NCBI RefSeq assembly: GCF_050436995.1
Contig: NC_134746.1
Coordinates: forward strand, 11,034,501 to 11,098,500
Direction of reading: 5' to 3'
DNA length: 64,000 nucleotides
Source of the DNA: Anticarsia gemmatalis
Lineage: Eukaryota > Arthropoda > Insecta > Lepidoptera > Erebidae
A program made the translations under genes and the position numbers. Of the stretch, positions 1 through 12,133 are shown in pieces. A model generated the notes under the pieces. That model did no database searches and was not told the DNA's origin. It saw nothing but the letters and a program-made list of their open reading frames with translations. Position 1 is the stretch's first letter; the number at the start of each line of letters is the position of its first letter.

Positions 1-1363
1 GTTAGTCAAAAGACGATTTTGGTACACCAAAACGCCGAATAGTGCTCACATTGCATGTATCATTGCTTCATCAAAATTATCCTTAAGCAATGAGTAGATG
101 CGATTCCTATGAGCTCATCTTTAAAGTCTTTGATACGTGGGTCTTAAAGCCGACGCATACATTTGAATCTAAATAGGACTAGCTCATTTAAAATTAAGCA
201 ATAGCATATAATGAAACAATGTTAGAGCTTTAGAAGTAATGACACTTCTATAGTAAGCATACGTACATACATACAATTTGTTTCTTTATGTTACAGTATT
301 TTTTAATAATCAAATATTCACTTATTTCAATGCATTGCAGTATTAGAGATAACTGGCGAGAAGGAGCATTAGAAAAGACGAAAATCTTGCGTAGTTCTTC
401 CGAATTACGTCTAATAGACCCTCAAAATTCTCTGATAATTTAGAAACGTGTAGCCCCTATTAAAAGCGTTATGTATATACTATAAAGGTTTAAATCGTAG
501 ACTGCTTGCTGCACTTGTTTGTAGGTTATATTTGGGACAAGGATGTGAAGTATTCAGCGAGTCGACGACCGTTCGCGCCCGAACCGAAGGCCTGCTGGTT
601 TTCATTGTACGATGCCAAATAATATGCATATACAGAAACGAACTGTAATTCATTTTATAATTTAAGTGGACTTTATTTCTGCCTAATAGTAAATCAAGAA
701 GATAAATTACGACAATTTTCGGTATATTGCTGATAACACAATTGTCGTTTTTTAGATGAAGCACCAATTTCATTGAGTCAAATTTCTTAGTATAAATATT
801 TTTAAAAGTCATCAGGAATTAATCATATGTAAAGAGCATGAGTGCTTTCACTGTAATGATCCATGAATAAAGACAAACGATTATAATTATTGCTATTAAT
901 AATGAGGTACAAATGACAATAGCTCAACGACTAGACAGCTCCAATCAATAGGTCATGTCGTGAGTTCAATTCAACAGTAAACAATTGTTGAGAACTCACC
1001 CGTGTAGTTTCAAGAATCATTTAACTTTAAGCTAACTGAATACATATTGGTTGTAAGTATTCTTCATAAGCGATTGGTGTCGGTTATATTCTACACATTA
1101 AGCTCTTTAAAATGCATGATATCGTTAGTTAAGTATGTGAGGACTACGACAATAGAACGTACCAATGAGCGTAGCCTTGATAAATCTTTATTCACGTTCC
1201 ATAACGTCTAAGTATACAATGTGACAATGAGTCGTCAATTTTTTGCCATGATAGAGCCTATAATCTTACAATTATTTTAATTAATAAAATGATAAGGCAT
1301 AATACTTTTTAAGTTCGAGATAAATATTAGTCTTTGCGGTTGTCACCGCGATGTTTGCCTCAC

Positions 1364-1375
1364 TGCGCCTGCGCA
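1364..1375. promoter_or_regulatory. NRF-1/Ewg-like site (one mismatch)
   Basis: TGCGCCTGCGCA differs by one base from the NRF-1 (insect Ewg) consensus YGCGCAYGCGCR. It sits in a GC-rich islet inside AT-rich DNA, with CpG-rich sequence on both sides (tgtcaccgcg before it, gacgcggtggcgacg after it). No gene start is visible nearby, so any regulatory role is inference. Confidence 0.25.
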
Positions 1376-1853
1376 GCTATGTGCAGTATGCGGAAGGTGA
1401 CGCGGTGGCGACGAAATAAACGCCTAAACTTACAGTCACCACTTAAAAATTATAGTGTTTAAGTGTTGATGAATAAATATATTTTGTAAAACAATTTCTT
1501 CGCGCCTTTATATTTGTAATCCACCTCAGAGAAGTAAATAATTTTGTAAGATTGGCGACGCAGTTAAGGTTGTAATAAAAACAGTAAAAAACAAAACAAA
1601 CGATGTTTTAGCACTATTTGTAACCTAAGTTACCTTTGACCAATATTATTGACGTAGTTTAACAAAACAAAGCACATCTAAACCGAAACGTGCGTCACCT
1701 ATTACTTAGGGTCCAATAACCCATGAAGTATATCATTCGTCATAATTTAGCATACGTCCAGTCCTTCCCAGGAACTGTAGCCCACGGCAATAACTCAGCG
1801 CGATCCCAATAAGTTGGTATAAAACGGTACATGATACTTAATATTCATGAGGG

Positions 1854-1881
1854 CTGCGCACGCGCACGAAATTGTGCGCAG
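1854..1881. promoter_or_regulatory. NRF-1/Ewg consensus site inside a small hairpin
   Basis: TGCGCACGCGCA at 1855-1866 matches the NRF-1 consensus YGCGCAYGCGCR exactly. The site is the left part of an inverted repeat, CTGCGCAC...GTGCGCAG, with an 8-bp stem. The surroundings are CpG-rich. There is no adjacent gene, so this would be a distal element or the promoter of an unseen transcript. Confidence 0.3.
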
Positions 1882-4800
1882 ACGCGACGCACTTCCTTTT
1901 ACCTCGCTATGAACTACAACGCCATAATATTAGAAGCTATAATTAAAGTGAAAGACTTAAGGAAAATATATGACTTGAAATTGTACGGAATTCTTGAGCA
2001 GTAAATTAATGATAAGCAATTGGCTGTTGGTAAAAATAAGAGTGAAACAATCATCAGCCAAAGATTTTTTTAATTTGGGTAATTATGTCACTTAATGTTA
2101 TATTTTTACCTAAAAGAAAGTAAAGTCGAAATATTCACCGCGCAAAATATAATAGCACTCCGGACTCGCGATGAAAAATTCTTGTTAAAAACGATTTAAG
2201 CAAATATCGAAATATTTGACTTGATAAAAAACGAAAGCAATTTGCTTTACACAGGGTAAATTGAGGTATCATCTATGTAATCATAATCTTTGGGACAAAA
2301 ATAACAGAGCTCGTAAAGCATTTAATCATTTCATTGTAAAAGGTTTATGAATCGTGGCTAACAGTGCGCTATCGAGATAATATCAAACATGGGTATAATT
2401 GCAGGTTGAAGCATTGACCGTGGTACAGATTTGCAGTTGATTACCATAATAAACGGTTTTTTTCTTAGCTGACCCTTACGCAACAGAATGTTGTAGTAAT
2501 TTGTTCTATAATGAGAGGTATAATGAGTACTTACACTGCGAAGCTAATGCAAACGTTGAAATTATTGTCAACAAAATCTCAGTGATAATGAATAAGAGTA
2601 ATAACTCTTTCTGTTCCCATAAGACTCAGTTTAAAATGTAATCAACAACAAATCCTGCAATAATCTATTGAAGATCACATAGCAGAAACACCTGCATTTT
2701 TGAAGAATGTTGAAATTAAATTTTAAGAAATTTTAACTCCAGATGACCGGAGCAAACTAAATTGTTGTGGCAACAACATTACCCGTTGCACCACATACGC
2801 AAAAAATAAATTAATGAAATACATTGCAATAGTAAGTTGTAACATCACAAAATTACTTAAAATTAGAACATCGTATAATTTGCGGTTTTATCATAGGTCA
2901 AGAGTTGATTTATATGCTACTGTCTTTGACTATTTTCTAAACATTTAATATGAGAGGTATAAAAGGTAATTCAAATATACTTTTGATAAATCATATTTCA
3001 CTTAGTTAGTTACCACACTATTTTTCAAATTGATTTATATGCCTATATTCAATTAAAAACTATTTTTTACAACGTCTAAAGTGAATCATTAATACTCATT
3101 AATGAGTTTTACTTACGAATTAGTTTATTTTAATGACGACTGTGAGTAATTGCGGTCATATAATATGAGTAACAACTGTGCCGTAAGCAGTCATTTACCT
3201 AAATATTTAGAATTTTTATTACTTGTTAAATTACCGTATCATGAAATTAAAATAAACAAATTAGATTACCCGTGCTCGATGCGTAATTTAAAGCAATAGA
3301 ATAGTACGACAAAGTGTTAAGTATAGTCAGAATCGAGTTAAGAAATGATATTGCATTATAATCATTACCTTTGACATTTATTTATGAGGATTGACTCATA
3401 TGCACTACGAGCGTAGAGGCTTATAAAACTCTCACGGTTCTATCGAATGCAAAAATAAGTGTGATGCCTAGCTTTATTCATTTCGTTCATTAATTCAATA
3501 TGCTCAAAGTTAATTTAGGTGACAAAGTACATCGTGATCGTACTCTGCAAATAAGCCTTAAAGAAAAGATATGAAAATATTTGTGATCGTTGTTGCTCGG
3601 TTTATGTCGAACACATCGTTAATCGTAAGAGTTGCTTAACGTGATCTTACGCACTATCGTATTTACAAGCTCCTGAAAGCAAAGATTTTGAAAATAAGAC
3701 CCATATGTGCGGTACAGACAGCTACAGAATACAACCAAAATAGCATTTAACAGCAGCTTATTGTTTAAATATTCACGTAGAAAGATCCAACCAAATACTA
3801 AATAGTGATTGTCAACGCGACGTATCACACATGCAACTACGTAATGATCTCCGTTTATACATACATACGTAAACTATTACATCAAAGCTCCACTGACACG
3901 GCTTGTAATTACTCAATCGGCTGACATTTGAAGATGCGCCGGCGCAAAGGTCGTTGGTTCGTACTTAGTCGTCGGTTACTGACCCACAAGTGTTACGTCC
4001 GGATTTATGCATTAGCATTTTGAAAAGGATAAGGAATCATTTTTTTTATTTTTTTTTTATTTAAATGTCTTCTTTCTTTTTGACCGGGAACTTTCATACA
4101 TGAATTTGTCGTCACTGTATGGTATTACTATACAAAAATGAGTTTTTAATATTCCATAATGAGTAGCTGATTTAACTGGTAGTCAACAACCCTATTTTCG
4201 ATTCATGGGCAATGGGGCTTGCTTGGGCTTTCTGCAACGTTAACATACATTGATTGCAAATTTAATACGATTACTAGATGACGACAGTAAGACAATCAAC
4301 AACAACACGAAGTAAGGAATGACAGTACATTTTTCGTATTTCGTTGCTCATACTCATACACAAATCAGTAGAAAAACACTTGTTTTGATATCTTAACAAA
4401 CTTGAGATGAGGAAAATTGTACGTGTGAGTGAAACGTGCATTGCAACGGGAAAATGAATCCTTTATTTATAATTCAAGCATTTTATTTTCACGCTGTTTA
4501 TGTTGTGTGGTCTTGAACAAATATTTTGACAATGATATGGGTCAAAGAATACTTCACACAAAAGGTGACAAGGCGTGTTGAAGCTCGTTTGATGCACTGA
4601 ACTTCACCTAAGGTAAACGAACTGAATCGAATAACTGTAATAAAGCAAGGTGAGCAATTCTCAATGCCTGCATTCTGTTTACGTTGTTTATATTATTTGA
4701 TTTCTAATTTTGAAGAGAGGATATAATATAACCTAATGTTTAGGTTTATATTAGGTTTTGTCAGGAAGTCTCCGTCTATGATGTTCGGTTTATGATTCTC

Positions 4801-7800
4801 GGATGATATTATTTAGATTGTAAGATCGATAATTTAATGTTCGTATGTATGTTTTTATACCATTTAATTGATAAAATGTGATGCCAATTGCGTCTTACTG
4901 AGATTTTAAAGTGTATATTTAGGTATGTTATCCATATTTATATGCATTAATAAACTAAGTGGTACTTATTGGGCAGTTGATAATGGAAATTAATATAATG
5001 ATACAAAATTCATCAAGTGATTTTTTGTGACTATATTTTGATAGGTAAGGATACAAGCTACATACAATTTAAATTTATTGTTTAGCTTGATGTATTTTGA
5101 TTTTTTATTTCTCGGGCAGAAAGCAAAGTAAAACTCCAAAATAAGCACTTTCTACATGAAAACATGAAGTGCATTTTAATGAGATTCTCTAAATTTAGCT
5201 CGATTACTATCTAAACGTGAAGCAAAGATAAAAAGTGCATTTTTATGCTCTCTTCTCTTAGTGTGTGGTGTACTTTCCAGTGACTCATATAAGACTAACG
5301 TGTAAGTCGACTTTCCAAGAATTGATAGGTGCAAAAACACTTTCATTGGATTCGTAAATACGATATTTATTGTTAGGAACAAATAATCATGTTTATAGAT
5401 TCTATACGTAATAATAATTATAGTATAAAAAATACACTTGACTGATTTTAATCTGCATTCATTATTTGATATAACAATTGCGTTGAACATCGCATGTGAA
5501 ACAGATATCATGTGCAAGCACCTCGTATAAAAACAGTTGAAAATGTGCTATATAAAATAGCATTTTTCAAGGCCAGAGGCAAAAGAGTGGTCTAAAAAAC
5601 TGGTTACATATCAATTTGGGTACTCGCACACCTATCTTATTACTTAATCTGCTCATGCGTCACCAGTTACGCATTATTGCGAACTTAAAACTAATACATT
5701 ACGCAGTCGTAACTTAGCTGAATAAACACCTCGTTTTGTCATCGCTTAGGGCAGTGTTTACTTCGTAAGATTATAAAAAAGAAACCGGCCAAGCGCAAGT
5801 CATAGTTATGCAATACGAAATACCTGCTCACCACCTACAATCACTCGTAGCATATGCACCTGAAAATATTTTTATCACCGCAAGTTATATCATCATAAAT
5901 TATTTTGTTTCAACGATCGCGAATTCATTTTGAAGACGGCGATAAACGTGCGGAATAAAAAATCTGGAATTTATTATATTTAGAAAAGTTTACAAACAAA
6001 TTCAAACAATTTCACTAATTGAATTTGTAAAGTTTCGTTTTTCATTGACTTCAATTCAAGAATCTAGTAAAGTAATCATGAGTTTTCTTATGTCTTGAAA
6101 AAGCATCCAGGTATGAAGTAATTTTCAAAATACTGTCCCAAATTAAACTATTTACACATTCCAAGACCGGAAGTCGATACAATGACATTAATTTGAGCAG
6201 ACGTATGCACTACCGCTAGGAACTAATCAATAACTAAATACATATTCAATATTTACATTATGTTATATTGTGTGTTGATTGCTTTGACATTGTCAAGTTG
6301 CATAAAATAAACATGTGATTGCTATTTATTTACTTATTATAAATGTATACAAGGTAACATACATCTTCATATAATGAAATTTGCAAGGATGTCATCAGAA
6401 ATATTGTAATTTATTTATATTACAGACAAAAATACTTGTCGTACAGTTATTCACGAGATGTAGAGAATAATCGATATTAATATGCAAGTAAAAGACTTGT
6501 TTGCGAGAACATAACATTAAGAACATGTTAGATAATAATATTGCTTATCCTAATTTGAATATATATAATCTCTTTTCAACGTGACCCATTTATAAAACGA
6601 GTTTCCAGGTGTAATCACAACGACCTTTACAATTTTGGACTCCTCTTAAAAAATTTGAATAACCTATCACGATTTAAATTGTTTTAGTTTACGAATTAGG
6701 TAGTATATCAATTAAGTTGTTATAAATACATTATTGGTTTTACTCGCGTTTTTATTGTGACTGGGTACGCTGGTTAACGCTTAATAATTAACTAAAAAAA
6801 GCCTTCTTCGATAATAGGGCTATAGTAAACGAAAACCAAGAGTGAAGGACAATATCAGAGATAAGCATGTTCAAACGAACAGTGTAAAAAGCTTTTCAGA
6901 TTATTGTATGATATAAATAGGGCTGAGAGATAACTACTAGTTGGTAAGTGATTTTTATTACTAAAGGGTTAAATGTCATGTGTACACATTTTATTAATAA
7001 TCGATATCAACTCCTGAATGGATTGAAATCAAACACTAGTTGTTGCTAAAAGATTAACTTAGATTTGAACATCAAGTAACAATAATGATGGAGCGTTTAG
7101 TTAATAAAGGTACCTACATATATTATAAATCGCCAGTTTGTCAGACATTCCTTCGGATCAAAACTGGAATAACATTAATCATTATTCATAGACTGATCGG
7201 GACGGCCCTACATTAATTTCAAGGCCGAAGTTATCAACTGTGAACGCCATTCTCAAAGTAGCCACATAAATAGCCTACTTATATCCCAAGCTCGGACAAG
7301 AGTCTCATTGTTGATCGTTGAAGATTTATTATACTTTTGTCACTTTATAACCATAAAAATATAGAACGAGGAAGGCTTTTAGCTTTGTGCTTGTCATTTT
7401 TATGGCTCGTTCAAAATCATCATGGATATCCATGTAAATTTAAAATTAGTAAAGACTCAGGTCTTAGTCATAGGCTTTTCTAACAATACTTGGACTTATG
7501 CTTCACTCTTGTACATATTTAAAATCTTAAATTTCCACTATAAAGTCTAAAATGTCAGCTTCAAATACGAGTCGCGTTGATATGACATGTGATGTGTTAT
7601 GATACTCAGAGTGGCCTGAAATATAGAAGAATCCATAGAATACAGTTATTTTTTAGATTAAAGTGGTATTGAGTTAAATCATGGTACGGACACCGGCGCA
7701 GATATATAACACCAAAGTCAAGCTGTACTTGACCGACGTTTTATTGTTTTTATTTCTCTAAAACGTGCAATGCCATGGTCACGTTCAGAAACTTTAGACG

Positions 7801-9078
7801 CGTATAATTTTAGTTCGTATAAGGCCAAGGGGCCAAGTTCTAAACTAGTCTAGACGACGAAATGGTTGTATGAATGTATGAATTTTGATCCATGGCTCAA
7901 CCTGCGTTGAAATTGGACTCAAAGCTTAACTCTGCTACGTTCGAGGGGAGCTACTTAATAGATCGACTTGGTCATCGCAAGAAAACACAAATTCGCCATT
8001 AACATTTCAGGAGCATTAACTTCTCGTCGTGCTGTGTAGTGTGTAGTGTGATACATACTAATAATTTATAATCAAATCATGCGATGGCCAGGTCGGTCTA
8101 TTTGTTTTAAAGGTATTTTTTTAAAATTGGCATGATAATAACATACGTAATAACTTAAGACAGAAGGTCCTTTAAGTAGAGACTAAATAGATTAATCGAC
8201 TTGGTATTATATAGATCTCACAACTTTTTACGGCGAGACTTGAGGTTTTTACAGAATGTTTTTGATGGCATAGTATACTTAATTGTCAAAATACTGTGTC
8301 ACTGTGTTCCTTCCGTTAACTTTTCTCTCAAAACAGAGAAAACAAATCACTCACACACATACTTCAATTCAATCAGGATCCTCAAGTTGAACACGATCAA
8401 TGACCACAAGGATAGGCCTCTGTTATTTTCATTTCATGTAATATTAATATACTTCCGCATCTGCACTCATAAATGCATAAACGGAAGTTTTTAAAGGCTA
8501 TTCAAGACTTGCGACTTCAAAATATTTTTTTCTGTTCGTAGTTGTATTATTTCCAGAGTATAATCATGAATGAACTGAGGGTCATGGATCGTTGGCAGAT
8601 AAGCATCTGCAACAATTAAACGTATTATTATAAATAAACACAATTAAGTTAATTCAACCAACCTTTATACACAAGCATCCATTCATACGCTTTTTTATGC
8701 AATTCAACCACATCCTTTGACATGAAATATGACAAAATAGTGAAACAACTTAACCAAAATTTTAATTTCCTGTAAAAATGTTGTTTTTTTAAGGTCGTTT
8801 TTATCATAAACGTTTATAAAAAGCGACGTAATTGTGTTTTTATGTTATTTATTCGCAAAAACGCTTATAATTCACACCAGGAAGCTTCTACGACGTTATC
8901 TTTAATCAATAGATATAAAACATTAGTAACATCTTCTTAAACAGGCTGTATTTTTTATACCTGTAGTAGTTATCTTTAAGGTCTTCAACAAGTAAGGTCA
9001 ATCGAATGTTATAAAACTGGATACTGGTTTACAATGAAAACATACGCCGGTAAACATTCCGTGACATAAGAATAAAAG

Positions 9079-10353
9079 ATGGAACAATATTCAGTCAAAC
9101 GTGTGCTATTTTTTTTTATACTGACACTGTATACGCTCCACATCGTGACATCAAGGTCCTCGATTCGACCGAATAAACTCGTATCGTATTCCATACCAGA
9201 GAAACGGTTGCTCAAAAAGGCCTTGGGATACAACGAGGATACATACTTGAACTTCACAGAACTCGCCACCAAGTATAAATACCCGACTGAAGTGCACACG
9301 GTGACCACAGAAGACGGATACATTTTAAGCGTATTTAGAATTTTACCAAAGTGCAGTGAACCGGCTAAATCTTACCCAGTGTTGTTAATGCATGGATTAT
9401 TTGACACTGCAGACCTGTGGATACTCGCTGGAACAAAGATCGGGCTCGGCTATGTCTTAGCTGACAATTGCTACGACGTGTGGGCGGCGAACTCCAGGGG
9501 CAATCACTACTCTCGACGCCATGTTACGCTTGACCCTAACAAGGACCCAGAATATTGGAACTTCACTTTTGATGAAAATGGAAATTTTGATGTGCCTGCA
9601 ACCATAGATTACATTCTGGAAAAGACACGTTCTTTAAAACTGTTTTACATCGGACACTCTCAAGGTACAACAACATATTTTACTATGGGTTCTTTGAGAC
9701 CCGACTACAGTAATAAAGTTACGTTAGCTGTTCAGTTAGCACCAGTAGCTTGGCTGAAAAACCTAAACAACCCTTTAGCAGTACTAGCCGCTCGTAACTA
9801 TGAGATCATCCAAACGACCTTAGAGTCTGCAGGATTCAGTGAACTGTTTGCTAGAGATCATCTTGAGCATTTCGTTATTGAGTTTTTGTGTCAGATGGCT
9901 CCTCGATTATGTGAATTAGCATTCACCCTCACCACGGGCTACAAGCAAGGGACTATACCGCTTTCAACTATACCTGTTGCTATTGGACACTTACTTAGTG
10001 GTGGATCATTGAAAAATTTGGCTCATTTTGCTCAGCTCATCAAATACGGGAAATTTCAACGTTACGATGAAGGTAAGAAAGATAATCTTCGACGGTATGG
10101 TTCACCGACGCCGCCCCCATACAATGTTTCTCGAATATCATCTCCAATTGTGCTTGTAGCAGGCCAAAATGACGGCTTATCTCAGCTGAGAGATGTAGCT
10201 AAATTGGCCTCAAAGCTCCCTAATTTAGTAGAAAATTACATAGTTCCCATATCCTACTGGAGTCATCATAACCACATATGGGGGTTTACGGCACCTGATT
10301 TAGTATTTTCAAAAATTCTGAAGTATTTTAATCAATTTAAAACTGAATACTAA
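9079..10353 (+). CDS. Secreted acid lipase, insect Lip3-like family (alpha/beta hydrolase)
   Basis: A single-exon frame of 424 residues, close to the usual 390-430 for insect neutral/acid lipases. These enzymes hydrolyse acylglycerols or steryl esters, usually in the gut lumen, haemolymph or lysosome. A hydrophobic signal peptide covers about residues 9-24. The abhydrolase-lipase N-terminal motif follows (PTEVHTVTTEDGYILSVFRI, 69-88), then the oxyanion-hole segment LLMHGLFD (102-109). The nucleophile elbow is GHSQG, with Ser194. The likely acid is Asp365 in AGQND, and the likely base is His399 in HHNHIWG. YGSPTPPPY (340-348) is also typical of the family. The start is fixed by an in-frame TAA two codons upstream of the ATG. 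An AATAAA at 10352-10357 overlaps the stop codon. The family is certain; the substrate is not visible from sequence. Confidence 0.92.
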   Translation: MEQYSVKRVLFFFILTLYTLHIVTSRSSIRPNKLVSYSIPEKRLLKKALGYNEDTYLNFTELATKYKYPTEVHTVTTEDGYILSVFRILPKCSEPAKSYPVLLMHGLFDTADLWILAGTKIGLGYVLADNCYDVWAANSRGNHYSRRHVTLDPNKDPEYWNFTFDENGNFDVPATIDYILEKTRSLKLFYIGHSQGTTTYFTMGSLRPDYSNKVTLAVQLAPVAWLKNLNNPLAVLAARNYEIIQTTLESAGFSELFARDHLEHFVIEFLCQMAPRLCELAFTLTTGYKQGTIPLSTIPVAIGHLLSGGSLKNLAHFAQLIKYGKFQRYDEGKKDNLRRYGSPTPPPYNVSRISSPIVLVAGQNDGLSQLRDVAKLASKLPNLVENYIVPISYWSHHNHIWGFTAPDLVFSKILKYFNQFKTEY

Positions 10354-10357
10354 TAAA
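10352..10357 (+). terminator. Polyadenylation signal overlapping the lipase stop codon
   Basis: AATAAA begins inside the TAA stop codon of the lipase gene. If used, the 3' UTR would be only about 15-30 nt. I saw no other AATAAA in the next 200 bases. Confidence 0.4.
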
Positions 10358-10797
10358 TTTAATAGAGTTTTGTTGTATTTAGCACGTAACACGATTAGCT
10401 TTTTATGTATTTTACGGTTTTCTTGGTGGATGCTTCGATAGATTTGCTTAGTAATAAGGGTGTGGGTAAGCTACTCCTGATGCATGATTTCAGTGATTAT
10501 TTCAATACGACTTGCCAAATTTATAAAACGTTGATCAACAAAGGCTCTCTAGTTTCTTTTTCTCGATGATAACTACCCAACTAGCACACAAGCGCTATAA
10601 CAAGCTGCACAATGGCCGGTTAAAGGATTTTTATAACGCCTTAGGCTCCTTAGTAAGAAGTATAGTGGTTCTATAAGCGGCTACAGATCTCTTGTAGCGT
10701 CAAATAGGCCCATACTGTCCAGCTTATAGCTCGATATTGGATCTACAGTGGTCGTAAATAGTAATTATAATAGTACGTAGTATAGTAGTAATACAGG

Positions 10798-10954
10798 AGC
10801 GCTAAAATAAGATGAAGGTGGTATAATCGCGCTACAAGAGCTTTTTCGCAGCTTCGTGGCGCTTACCAGCTGTTGTACAGAGGTGGTTAGCGCCACGAGC
10901 GTTCGAAAAAGCTCTTGCAGCGCGATTATACCACCTTTACCTTTTTTTAGCGCT
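10798..10954. repeat. Nested 157-bp imperfect inverted repeat
   Basis: Arms of about 65 nt, starting AGCGCTAAAA on the left and ending TTTTAGCGCT on the right, share long stretches such as GGTGGTATAATCGCGCT and AAGAGCTTTTTCG. The loop is about 25 nt. It lies in the left third of the 10572-12771 element. It may be a MITE that inserted there, or an internal palindrome of the host element. Confidence 0.7.
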
Positions 10955-11639
10955 ACTGTGTAACGGTTATAAATGCTAACGCTCTAAATTAGTAATATGG
11001 TCGTTTTATTATGGTGTAAACTAAATATATTTTTTTAAAATGAATCATCAGTGACAAATGAGGAGACATTTTGTTTTTACGGATTGGATTATTAAAATAA
11101 CAAGTAGTCTATCGCTTTTATTTCTTTGTGTACGTGATATGAAAGTGCGAGTTCCAGTTTGCTGTCAATATATATGTATATTATCGTCAATATTTTCATG
11201 CGCCCTCAAAATATTCAGTTTTAAATGCAAAAATTATATAGATATGTGGATTTGGAAATTGTATTTTGAACATAAATAAGACTTTGAGGGTTACAGATAA
11301 TTTAATTAGGGTTATAGGTAATAAAAAATGATTTTAATTATGTTAACGTTACCAGGCTATAGATTTATATGATCTTCAAAAGATCGTAATAACCTCAAAA
11401 AATATGTTTACCAAATGCTATAATGGCGTCTCGATCAAGCAGCTCTCAGAGTTGGTTACATCTGCTCTAGCGCCTTAAGCTGTAGAAAGGCTCTAGTGTT
11501 TGCTGTTGTAGACCTCAAGGTTTTGCAGTTGTGGCATAGGAGTGCTTCAATATAACTGTTTTGGTCGCACACCAGCATTTTACTCGTACTTTTAGGGGTC
11601 AGTCGTTGAATATTAAAATAGTTTGAAAATTTTTTTTTT

Positions 11640-12133
11640 ATTTATTCTATTTATTTATTTTATTTTATTTATTTTATTTATTTTATTTATTTCATTTATT
11701 TCATTTATTTCATTTATTTCATTTATTTCATTTATTTTATTTATTTTATTTATTTTATTTATTTTATTTATTTTATTTATTTTATTTATTTTATTTATTT
11801 TATTTATTTTATTTATTTTATTTATTTTATTTATTTTATTTATTTTATTTATTTTATTTATTTTATTTATTTTATTTATTTTATTTATTTTATTTATTTT
11901 ATTTATTTTATTTATTTTATTTATTTTATTTATTTTATTTATTTTATTTATTTTATTTATTTTATTTATTTTATTTATTTTATTTATTTTATTTAATTTA
12001 TTTATTTTATTTATTTTATTTATTTTATTTAATTTATTTATTTTATTTATTTTATTTATTTTATTTATTTTATTTATTTTATTTATTTTATTTATTTTAT
12101 TTATTTTATTTATTTTATTTATTTTATTTATTT
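11640..12133. repeat. 9-bp minisatellite (TTTATTTTA)n, about 54 copies
   Basis: An almost pure tandem array of TTTATTTTA. A cluster of TTTATTTCA variants sits near the left end (about 11688-11735), and two TTTAATTTA variants lie near 11992 and 12028. The unit length is a multiple of three and contains no stop in some frames. This produces long artificial Ile-Leu-Phe and Ile-Asn-Lys frames on the two strands. The array lies wholly inside the TIR-bounded element. Confidence 0.95.

Larger units (their letters stand above)
1..9078. other. Gene-free AT-rich intergenic region
   Basis: I see no gene here. The open frames are short (113 codons at most), lack recognisable motifs and have no credible splice partners. 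Small features worth noting are GC-rich islets at about 1335-1425 and 1850-1905 with NRF-1-like sites (listed separately), a 12-bp palindrome TGCGCCGGCGCA at 3935-3946, and a T-rich low-complexity run at about 4039-4065. The region could be intergenic or part of a long intron of a gene outside the window; the sequence does not decide this. Confidence 0.5.

Noticed and set aside
480..812. 110-codon minus-strand frame
   Set aside because: No motif, no homology I recognise, AT-driven composition and no splice context.
5176..5517. 113-codon minus-strand frame
   Set aside because: Low-complexity Ile-rich composition without domains; likely chance.
8201..8494. 97-codon plus-strand frame upstream of the lipase
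   Set aside because: It does not resemble a lipase or another known protein and has no signal or splice link to the lipase gene.
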